From Antennarius striatus (lineage: Eukaryota > Chordata > Actinopteri > Lophiiformes > Antennariidae), in the NCBI RefSeq assembly GCF_040054535.1, contig NC_090782.1, positions 24,583,501 through 24,647,500 of the forward strand: a stretch of 64,000 nucleotides of DNA, in the 5' to 3' direction. The translations under genes and the position numbers were made by a program. This document shows positions 40,441 through 57,783 of the stretch, piece by piece; the stretch's first letter is position 1, and each line of letters starts with the position of its first letter. The notes beneath the pieces are model-generated. The model saw nothing but the letters and a program-made list of their open reading frames with translations. It was not told the origin of the DNA and ran no database searches.

Positions 40441-41405
40441 ACAAAGCGATAACGTGACGATTGATAAAGTGAATGTTTGTCTTCGCTTTGTTGAATATAA
40501 ATCTTCAAGTTTTGGCCGAGGACCAGGACAGGTTGACCTGCGATCCAGAGGAAGCAGCGAGGAAGAGGAGGAGGAGGTCGGCTTGTTTCATGATGTTCAT
40601 AGCACGGAAAAGAACTCAGCCTATCATTAATCAGTGGTTTCTGCTCAGTGTTGACATGAAGAACGGAACGATCATCCAATTCAACGGACGCCAAAACCTG
40701 AAGGTCAAGGGAGGGTCACGGTTCAAAGCCTGCGATGGTACCAGGGTCTGACGCTCCCTTCATTAACTGGGCTCAAAGCGTTAAAAAAGTACCGGAGTTT
40801 TTCTGGTGAAACGGTCATAAAAACTGGAGTTTTATTATGATTCCATGATGATCATTTTTTCTGTTAGTTTTATTTTAAATCCTATAAAGTTCTACTTTTG
40901 CATTTTCTTTTTAAACAAGGATGCTGGATTTTAAATATTCTGAACCAAAGTTGAATATTTTACCCATTCGAGTTGAATAATGAATCTGTCAGAGGTTAAT
41001 GTGAATATTTACCTGCAGATTTGTACAAATCTCATGGATTTAAATCGTTTTGGAATCTCTGTGTTGCTTGTTTTATGTTGCATGAGCTTAAAATGTGTTT
41101 TTCAACTAGTTTCCATCTGCTTCAGTCGTGTGGAGAAAGTTGACCGTAAATAATTGTTAATTTATGAGTGAACTGCTTCCCTAAGCAGGGAAGAATCCAG
41201 CTGGATTTGTTCTTATTGTTCAAGGAATTGTTTAAATTTTTTCCCAGGGAACATAAAGTAATTTTTTTTCATTCTTTTTTTTTTAAGTTAATGTAAAATA
41301 TTTAAAAAAATCATCAATCAATGAAAATTTAAACGAGATTAAACCGTTATATAATCATGTTAAAAGTTATTCCTCCGCTATCTCTCCGAGAGCCACAGCC
41401 CTGCG
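40441..41405. other. Intergenic, AT-rich, no gene recognised
   Basis: Falls from mixed to AT-rich sequence towards 41,350, then rises sharply in GC at the rhpn1 promoter. Confidence 0.5.
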
Positions 41406-41419
41406 GTTACCATAGCAAC
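41406..41419. promoter_or_regulatory. RFX-type X-box in rhpn1 promoter
   Basis: GTTACCATAGCAAC fits the RFX consensus GTNRCC-N(0-3)-RGYAAC with both half sites perfect. It lies about 365 bases upstream of the rhpn1 start codon in a GC-rich, CpG-containing segment that looks like the promoter. Whether RFX factors bind is inference. Confidence 0.55.
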
Positions 41420-41783
41420 GGCTGGCGGCGCGTTGGGGTGGAGGTTGGCTTGTAATTGGTCAGATCTGGGTTTCGTTTGGCCGTCATCCTCCAGCTAATT
41501 GGTGGATCTTGTTGTCGCTCTTAATCGGCGTAACTTGATTGGCTGTCGAGCACCTGTAGCCCCGCCTCCGTGAATCAGATCCGGCAGCTGCTCTCAGTCA
41601 GAGGAGAGGGAGCGGAGGAGGGTTAGCGGACAGGAGCGGGTCGGATCCTCCTGTTTACAGGAGGGAAAAGTTGTTTATCTCGCTTTGTTGTTGTTTACAC
41701 CTTTAAACTTTAACTTAAGCTGTGAAAATATATACGTGGAGAAAATGTAGAGACTTTCCGACTGCTTTTGTCCTTGTTCGACG

Positions 41784-49121
<7,338 letters not shown>

Positions 49122-49348
49122 GACGGGACGAGGCGTTCAGGGAACCACGGTACGATTGGGACACGAAAGCCCGCCCACCAGCAGGGCGGGGAGGGGCCAC
49201 GCCTGCAGGAAGCCCCGCCATCTCCTAGACAACACTTCCTCTTTGTCCTCACAAGTCATTCGTGGCAAAACGCCGACGCGGTTTTACGATCGCTGGTTGG
49301 ATCTGAGCCACAAAACGACCCCCTGGACATAAATGGGCGTGGCCCTTA

Positions 49349-49354
49349 AATAAA
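49349..49354 (+). terminator. Polyadenylation signal of rhpn1, proximal
   Basis: AATAAA 228 bases after the rhpn1 stop codon, followed by a GT-rich stretch (GGGGTGTGGCTTG). Confidence 0.65.
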
Positions 49355-49522
49355 AGGGGTGTGGCTTGTAGATAAGATGGTGATTGGCGGGTTATTGATC
49401 CGGCGCTGTATCTTCATTGGTACAGAACTCGACTGAGCAGGTGAGCCGTTATCCTATCGGAACAACAAACATGTTTACCTTCTGTCTGTTTGTTTGTTTG
49501 TTTGTTACACGTTTATTTTCAC

Positions 49523-49528
49523 AATAAA
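49523..49528 (+). terminator. Polyadenylation signal of rhpn1, distal alternative
   Basis: AATAAA followed within 20 bases by a T-run at 49,540-49,549. It would give a 3' UTR about 170 bases longer than the proximal site. Confidence 0.55.
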
Positions 49529-49559
49529 AGCACTTCAGTTTTTTTTTTCTGCTTTTAAA

Positions 49560-52412
49560 TGCTGTGAAATTTGAAATGAACTTTTTGTTAAAAAAGTCTT
49601 ATCATTTAGCGACGGACAAGCTTGTGTTTCCTGTTGTTGGTTTTTAAAGGAGCAGCTCACACCACTCAGTGCCCCCTGGTGGGGAACGTTGTCCATGACA
49701 CCAAACCAACTCTGGTATTTTTTCATGTGTAAAAATAAAAGGTGAAACGACTCGTCATTTTCCGTCCAGCTCGAGACGTTTTATACAGATTTAATGTTTG
49801 AAAACCATTTTTCTTTGCTTCCAGTTTGAACTCTGATATTCATTGAATCTGGACTGAGACAGAATTTAATTTTATCTCCTGTTTTGAGTAAACATTCCAC
49901 TGTTCTGTGAATCACTGTCATGAATAAATATTTTCGCACAAATTCCGAAACCATATTCATCAGTGTTTAAGGGAACCCTTTAACTTTTATTATAATTTTT
50001 TTTCTTTAATTTAAAAATTATTTGTTTTTCTTTTGATATTTTTGTTTTATTTTTCCACTCAGTTAAAGTATATATAATAAAATGTGATAAACATAAAAAG
50101 CAGATTTGAGCCGTTAAACCATTAACGGCCACCGGAGGGCGCTAAAGATCCACGGATCAACTGTGAAGCTCGAGTCTGATGATCGAACGCGTTTTTATCT
50201 TCTAAATGAAATAAAACATGGAAAGCTTCTGGTGTCCTGAGAAACGTATGACTTGGATAGCGAATAACCTAAATAATTCTCTTTTCATTGCTTGTGAATT
50301 TAATTCTTTTGACACCAGACAAACGTTGATTTTCCAGGAAACAAGAATAATTAAACTGGAGGATTTCGGCTTCATTATTTTTATTCTATTTATAATAGAT
50401 CTTCCTGCTCCGGAGTCATTCGTGAAAGCTGAAGACCTGCTTGTGTAACAGTTACAAATAAAATTCGTATTTTTGTGTGTGAACTTCCCCACATTTCATA
50501 GTTCCATCCGCTGTTTTTTGGTTCCGGGTTTCGGTGGGACGGTTATTGACGGTGCACCACCGGATATCCTGCTGGAGGTCTGGAGGGGGTTAAAGGGCTT
50601 CGGAGATTTGTTCTTTATCCCACATTGTTTTCTACAGCGGGTGTGAGTTTGTGGTGAATTAATGTCCAAATTTTCTGTGTTTAAATATTAATTATATAAA
50701 TCATCATTATAATTTACGTGTTAATTGCTGGATGCTAATTAGCTTTGAAGCTATGCTAACTGGCTTATTGTGTTGTAGCTATGCCGATGTCAGCCCCCCC
50801 CCCCCAGGTGGTGGGCCCCACCCTTTATATTACAGGTATGTTTTCCTAAGTTATTAAAATAGAAAAGAAAAACTTTTAAAATAGTTATTTTCCGTGTTTT
50901 ATGAAACATACTTTGTGTTTCTTTATTTACTCAATTCAATTCAAAAAACTTTATTCGTCCCCAATTAAAAGCACATAAAGCAGGATTTGTGTAAAAGGGC
51001 AAACATACAGTGTAAACAAACAGTAAACAAATAATAATGAAATAATAACATAAATACACCGTTTATGTTAAATAATAAATCAAAACCTGGTTAGTTCAGA
51101 AACTAGTTTGTTCAAGAATAAATTCGTTTACAACCTAGTTATTTATTCCTATTCTTTTGTCTCACTTTTGTGTTGATTATGATAATTATTTTAATGCCAG
51201 TGTTTGCACAATTTATAAAAAAATATAAAAGCATCTTTTTTTCCCTCCAGAAGTAAATCTCAGAAATAAGCAGTGCCCTCCCCCCCCCGCTCTGAAGGTT
51301 TACATGACAGGGTCAGGTCATGTATTTGTAATGTTATTGTTAAATACATGTAAAAGTTTGCTTACAAGAAAAACAAGACCTGAAAGTATAACAATATACA
51401 AAAATATATATTTTATAATATATATATAAAAATTAAAAAAATAACATATTACATAATGATTTTTATATATTATAAAAAATATATTTTATAATGTATATTT
51501 GATAATTTATAATGTATAACAATATACAAAAACACTATTATTAGTTACCCCCCTCCCCACCCCACAACCCCTCGGTTTGGCCTCTGTATTGAAAAGTCAT
51601 TCCATCATTTGTTGTTGTTCTCTCTTCATCTCTCAGTGTTCTGGAGGCTGCAGTGTGAACGCTGTGAAGTAACCACACGGTCAGTTGTGTGTTTTTTGTT
51701 TGTCCTTTTAAAACATGTTTACAGCAGTTTTGACACACACAAATTGAAGAAGCGTCATTCACACACACTCAAAGATTTTAAAGCCAGTGTTAGATTGGAC
51801 TTTTGGACCCAGTTGGGGGTCCCGACTCTGTGTTCACCACAAAAAATGAGCCAAAGACTGAGTTTGTAAAAATAACTACTGGTACTCACACAATAGCTGT
51901 GTCTATAAAGGTGAGTAAATGTCAGATTTCTTCTAATAAATTGTATTTTAATGAACACAAATGAACATTCCATTTCAAAGCAAGATAATATTTCACAGAA
52001 GGTCAAGAAATATAATCTTAAAAAAATAGCAGTGTTGACATCTGTCTTTGGAAACTCAAAAATGTATAAACTACGAAATTCTTTAAAAATTAACTTTGCT
52101 GATTATCCTGAACTAATATTTAGCATCTGAACAATTATTTCTGATAACTGCTTCGCATCTGTGGTTCATGGAGTCGACTGAATTCTGGCATCGTTTAACA
52201 GGAACTCCAGCTCGCATACCAGATTATACGTCACCAAACATGCAGTGAATGGAACAGGCCTAACTATTCCTGCCTTTCAAAATAAAATACAACAAAATGT
52301 AATTTCACACAAAAATTTAATGGAATAAATTGTCCAGGAATATGTAAAAAAAAATTGTGTTTCCAAAGTGGAATGATGGGATTTAAATCAAACTAATTTG
52401 ATATACACTCAT
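49560..52412. other. Spacer between convergent rhpn1 and cyldl; no gene recognised
   Basis: AT-rich, with a dispersed repeat at 50,931-51,040 and an ATAT-rich patch at 51,395-51,530. Frames at 50,202-50,492 and 51,541-52,006 show no family features. Confidence 0.5.
50931..51040. repeat. Dispersed repeat, copy 2
   Basis: Same orientation and block order as the copy at 12,915, but with a 6-8 base gap in the CCCCAA segment. Confidence 0.7.
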
Positions 52413-52418
52413 TTTATT
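52413..52418 (-). terminator. Polyadenylation signal of cyldl
   Basis: AATAAA on the minus strand, 193 bases after the cyldl stop codon. Confidence 0.55.
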
Positions 52419-52610
52419 GAAATATAAAAATTATCTGACCACATGTACAAAAATTTCCTTAAGGTAATTATCAAAAAAATAATTACAAACTATTATAATT
52501 ACATTTTTATGTCGTTTAAATTTGCTTTTTCATATCGGCTGAAACAATAAATCTTTATCTGCAAAATGGTCCAAGGCACCGACGCGACCATATTGGGTGC
52601 TTCCTGCCGG

Positions 52611-54480
52611 TCAGCAGTAGAGGTTCATGCTGCTGCTCTGGTACAGGTACATGTAGGCGTCGCAGAACAGGCGTTTGGCCACGCCCTTCATGCCTCGAGG
52701 CACCTGACTGGCCAGCTCCGCCGGGGACATGCCGAGATACCGCCCCACCTCGGGGCAGGCGTGTACCTCCGGGATGTTGAAGCCGTCGCTCCCACCTGGA
52801 CACAAGCACAGCGCTGAAGGTGACGCGGACCAATCAGGCGCCAGCAGGGGGCGCCAGCAGGCGGCGCCGGAGCGAACACTCACCCTGCCTGTCTGCCATG
52901 CTGTCGAAGAAGAGCCAGTCGTGGGCGTCGGGGCCGTGCTTGATGAAGGACACGTAGTGGCTGGTCTCAATGCAGAGCACGGCGAACAGCTCCAGCTTGT
53001 CTCTGGTGGGGGTGTGAGGGCCCCCCCAGCCCTGGTAGCCCTCAGGGACCTCCAGCGGCGCCCTCTGGTGGGACCGGCGCTGAGGATGACTGTGCACCTG
53101 CAAAACCACAGGACGAAACTCTTTTGCACATCGCTCAGGGCTTTCTATTTATTAGCTCCACACCCCCCCAGTGAAGACAAAGTCACATGACTCCCCCTGG
53201 CCACGCCCAGCAGGGCTCACCTGAGAGGAGCAGGTCTCACAGAACACTTTGAATCCCGTCTGGCTGAACAGCGGATCGGTGAAGCATTCGGCGCACTCCT
53301 CCTGTGCCGGGCGTCCACACAGCACGCACTGCTGAGGAACTGAAACACACCACGGGTTAGAGGCCGACACGCCCGTCTGGGGGCGGGGCAGGGGGCGGTA
53401 CCTTCAGACAGGAGGTCGGTGACGTCCAGCTCCAGTGACGGGATGATCTTCTCGAACATCTTGAACTTCTTCCCAAAGCGCGGCATCTGAAGGATGAGGC
53501 AGGACGGCACCTGCCAATCAGGAGAGGGGCGGGGGATGAAATGAGAGGGGCGGAGCATCAGGGAGGAGGAAGGGGAGGAGCTTCAGATCTCACCTCAGCC
53601 AGCTTGAGTCCTGCGCTGTGGAAGGAATGCTCCAGCAGCTGCTGGACGGTCGGTAGGACCAGGCTGTGGTTCTGGTCCAGGAAGATCTGGTAGCAGTAGC
53701 TCTGCTGCACCTCGCCGCCGGCCGAGCTGGGGGGGGACGAGTTAGCGTGGGTGGGGCTGCCACAATTAGCTGACTCGTCATGGTTACGTCGTCTCGTGTG
53801 TGTGTGTGTGTGTGAGGGAACCCACATCTTCAGCAGAGGATCCAGGGCCAGGATGTGGTGCATGATGACGCTGAGGAACTCCTCTGGATCTGAAAACGCG
53901 ACGACGTCAAAAAACGTAGACCAACAGAATCCGACGCGTCCGACCCCCCCGGGCGGCGCTCACCTTTCTCGTCCGTGGTGAACGAGTGGCTGTATCCGTG
54001 TTTCTGCAGCTGCTGCCGGAGCTTCATGACGGACCGGCCCTCCACGAAGCCCCTCCTGCACAGAACGGACAGGTTCAGACGTGGACGGCAGCTAACGTGG
54101 GGCCTCAGCGACGCATCCCGGCGGCGCCCACCGCCCCCCCCACCTGCGCAGAGGGTTGACGATGTCATGGAGCAGCGTCTCTTGAATGGGGGCGTCCCGG
54201 GGGCGGGTGGATTTGAACAGCATGGAGTCCAAGACGGACGAGCAGGAGAACAAACTGCAGGGAGGAAGAGGAGGAAGAGGAGGAGTCAGGAAGGAAATCG
54301 GGACGGGGGTCACCGTGACGACGCGGTCCTGACCTGAAGAGGGCGGCGTCCATGTAGCACGAGTTGTGGTGACCTTGGATGCCCTTCATCCGTCCAATCA
54401 GAATCTGGTTCACCTGCTCTGAGCTGATTGGGGGAACCGTCTCCAGATGGGTGGGGCTGAGGTCCGGCTTGCTCTCTGAT

Positions 54481-54531
<51 letters not shown>

Positions 54532-56331
54532 AAACAGATTACACACCGAGGGCTCTGCTGCCCCCTGCTGGTCAGGCAAACAAACATCCTTCCCCGTCTG
54601 ACCTGCATCTTCCTGCTTCCTCTCCGTCTGATTGGCCGACGGGCTCTGGAACCTGGAGTCTGGTCGGCAGGCGTTCAGCCGGATCAGCAGGCCTCTCCTG
54701 GGGGGGCAGCTGAACAGACGCTGGTTCCTGAAGCAACCGTCTGTCACTCCTACTTCCTCTTCCTGCGTGCAGACGCGAACGGGATTAATGGATTATCGGG
54801 TAAATCCACCCGCTTGACGCGCCGCCCTCACCAGCTCCAGTCCGGCCAGGACTTCCTGTCGGTCGGGGAACGTCCCGATCCAGCGGATGATGCCGAAGGA
54901 ATTCCCGGAAGCCAGAGTCACCTCCACCAGCGAGTTGAGGGTCAGGTCGGCGTGTGGGGCGTCAGTTTTCATCTCCGTGGGGGCGTCCACGCCCTCAGGC
55001 CCTATGGAGGAGAACGAATCGGGTCAGACGCGAGACGAAGAGCAGAAACAGGAAGTGACAGGAAGTCGCCACACCTGGAGGCACCTCCCCTTTAGCGACG
55101 CAGTCCAGAGGAACTTCCACCTCCCCTCCCGTCTTCCCGTTCTCGTCTTCATCCTGAAAAACGAGGAAGACAAAGTCGATGACGTCCTGCCGGCCGCCGC
55201 CGAGCGTCGTGAAAAGGTCGACTCACCGTGGAGATGCGAACCATCGTCTGCCCGCCGCGTTCCTGCACGTCCACCACCATCCCGTGGCGATACGTATCGC
55301 TGACGAAGTAGGTCACCCTGTCGCCGGGCGCCAGCTCCTCGGGTTCTGGCGAGGGCCGCTGCGGCTCCGGGTCGGACCCACCAGGGTCCGCCAGCCTCAG
55401 TTTGGAGAACGGAACAAACAACCTGCTGCCATCGGGACAGGAAGCGAGGGATTCGTACCGGTGGGACGCCTCCGACTTCCCCTTGTCTTCCCCCTGGTGG
55501 GAGACGCACAGCTGAGTGGCCAGTTAGTTACCATGACGACAATCCATAATCTGGGAATCATGATTAACATCTGTATTTTATTTCCCATCATGCATCTGGA
55601 TTTGTTTTCTTCTTTCCTCCACTGGTGCAGAAAACCGGTGCGACACTGAGCCTGCATTCTCTCAGCTACCTGCAGGGGGCGGTGTTTTGTCTCTGCTACA
55701 CCCTGAACGCATTCCTTTGACAATTTGGGGAATTTTTAAGCCTTTAATTCATTTCGAACTTTTTAAAATTGGACTTGTTTTGATCACATGACCTCTAGCA
55801 ATGAAAACACAACCAAACTTTTCGATCCAGACCAGAGTAAACGCAGACAGACGGGGGCAGAGGTGAGGTTTTCATTTTTTAACGCCCCACCTGTAGTTCA
55901 ACCTCAAAGAACGTCCCCGTCAGCGGGGACAAGTACGTCGCCGCCGTCCTCCTCCCAATGGAGCGAACCACGCCCCTCAGCTTCTCTCCGCCTTCATCCA
56001 CCATCACTACCACGTCGGTTCCCACGGCGACGCCTTGAGCCGCTCGGAGAGCCTCCTTCTCCCTGAAATACCTCAGCCTCTCGGCGGTGTCCGGCAGCGC
56101 CATCAGCAGCTCCGCCTCCTCCGCCTCCAGCTCCTCCAGGTGACTCCGATCGATCCGCTCGATCGACGAAGCCGAGCCCATGAGGTGGAGGAGCACCTTC
56201 CTGGGAGGTCTGGAGGGCGCCGTCTGCTCATACTGGTATTTACTGGCGTAGCCAATGTGGCCGGCGGCGATGTGGGCGGAGCCTTCAGGTTTCCTCGTTA
56301 CGATGAAGTAGACGTTGTGTGATGACGTCAT
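52611..56331 (-). CDS. cyldl: CYLD-like deubiquitinase, complete, 14 coding exons
   Basis: CYLD enzymes are cysteine proteases that remove K63- and M1-linked ubiquitin and damp NF-kB/JNK signalling. Exons: 56331-55891, 55493-55227, 55153-55075, 55001-54832, 54762-54603, 54475-54334, 54254-54144, 54055-53964, 53889-53826, 53726-53594, 53510-53402, 53339-53221, 53097-52884 and 52795-52611. All are GT-AG and in phase; 761 aa. CAP-Gly-like domains lie near residues 98-180, 192-240 and 283-355. The USP core runs from about 400 to the end, with Cys412 in [12 protein letters not shown] and His676 in [10 protein letters not shown]. Exon 12 carries the CYLD-type insert [15 protein letters not shown]...CETC. 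Human CYLD has 956 aa; most of the loss is between CAP-Gly 2 and 3. The start MTSSHNV follows an acceptor-like TTCTCAG, implying a 5' UTR exon. The unusual N-terminus favours the fish 'CYLD-like' paralogue over cylda/b, but this is uncertain. Confidence 0.9.
54482..54528 (-). repeat. (TG)n tract beside the catalytic-exon acceptor of cyldl
   Basis: About 23 TG units on the coding strand end six bases before the intron 6 acceptor (TCATCAG). The intron has no pyrimidine tract apart from this repeat. Confidence 0.93.
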
Positions 56332-56888
56332 TTTCCTGAGAACACAGAACACAAACACAGATGTGATGCTGACGGACGTGCGCTGCATAAGGATGGAAGT
56401 GAAACTTTATTTTTTGACAGTTTAATGATCTGAGAAAATAAACGCAAAAGAAAATAAACACACTTTTGAGTCATTTGTTTTTCTTATTTCAAGCTTATTT
56501 ATTTTGTATGCTTAGCCTCAAACAAAGCTAGCATTCGCTGACGGTAGCAATCAGTGAGCTACAATGAATTGGGAGTGTATAGATTGTTAGCTAACGTTAG
56601 CTGTCAAGCTAATGACAGGTATTTGTGTGATGATTAGCCAACATTAGATCGTGTCACAGTGATTCTTAATGATGCTAATGCTAAGCATGCTAACACAGCT
56701 GATGTGGATTGAAGCAGCAGAGACAGGATGTGTGTGTGTGTGTGCAGAAAATTATTTTAAAGTCCGTTTTATGCAACCTTAACTTTACTTTTATGACACA
56801 TTCTACACAAATATTTATCTGATTGACTTAAATTGATATAATTAATAAAAAATAAACAAAAACAGCTTTATGTCGCTTTTTTTTTTAC

Positions 56889-56990
56889 CTGATATGTTGA
56901 CAACATTGAAGCTAGCTGCCTAGCTAGCGCGTGTCAGTTCACAGCTAACGATGACGTCAAGCGGAACAAGGAGGACCAGAAGGGATCTTT
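56889..56990 (-). other. Probable 5' UTR exon of cyldl
   Basis: On the minus strand a good donor (ATCAG/GTAAAA, exon end at 56,889) precedes an acceptor at about 56,336, four bases before the start codon. The exon's upstream limit is not visible; it is set here near the GC-rich segment. Confidence 0.4.
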
Positions 56991-57727
56991 ATCGCCGTTG
57001 ACGTCGTTACCTTCACCGGTTCGGCGTCTTCTCCCCCGCCGTCCTCCGGACCTTCACCCCCGGACCCGCTGCCGCCTCACTTCCCCTTTCATTTCGTCCC
57101 AGGCGGACGTCACCCGCCGCGCGCGCCTCACAGGTCGATATAATCGCAGCTGGTGCGCGTCAATGACGTCACATCCACAGGTGGAAAGTGCCTCCGCTAA
57201 TCCCCCATCGAGCTTCTGACGCGGAAACGTTGAAGGTTTTTAACGCTCCTGTGTTTAAATGAGCCGACAGCCACCCGGAAGTCATTTTAAAATCCGGGTT
57301 ATTGTATTCCCTCAGTGCGGTCTTTCAGGCAACAGGTGGATGGAGTCCCCGCTGATCCTCCAGCGACGCGTTCTGACGATACGTATGACGTCACGGCTAC
57401 TCTCATCGACCATGTTTATCAGTAAAGCTCGTGTGATCGAGTAGGTTAATTTAAATTAGAATTAGAAAAAACAACAACCCCAAAACAATTTCGTTGTACT
57501 GTTCATTCAAACATACCACACACAACTTGAAAACATTAGTCTTGAATCCTAAAAAAAAAAAAAAAAACTACACATCGAATTTATTTAAATTTATCGGATA
57601 CTTTGCAATTCCGAAACGTTAATCCTGTTTCACGAATTCGTTCCTGTCAAATTAACCCGTCAAATTGTCCTGTCATTTAAAACGGAGGGTGAAAATTTTC
57701 CAGAATTAAAAGCGTGTACTGACGTCA
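56952..57727. promoter_or_regulatory. Bidirectional cyldl/zc3h3 promoter region with four CRE palindromes
   Basis: Perfect TGACGTCA octamers lie at 56,952-56,959, 57,164-57,171, 57,386-57,393 and 57,720-57,727. A CpG-rich patch (CGCCGCGCGCGCC) lies at about 57,115-57,128. The genes start head-to-head on either side, less than 1.5 kb apart from ATG to ATG. TGACGTCA is the ATF/CREB site; occupancy is inferred. Confidence 0.6.
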
Positions 57728-57783
57728 TCACCAAGCGACTGTTTCGTCTCTTTTTTGGGCGACCGAGGGTTTCAGCTGTTGGT

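Noticed and set aside
56329-56388. Upstream in-frame ATG of cyldl at 56,388
   Set aside because: A splice acceptor (TTCTCAG) lies between it and the ATG at 56,331, so it is probably intronic.
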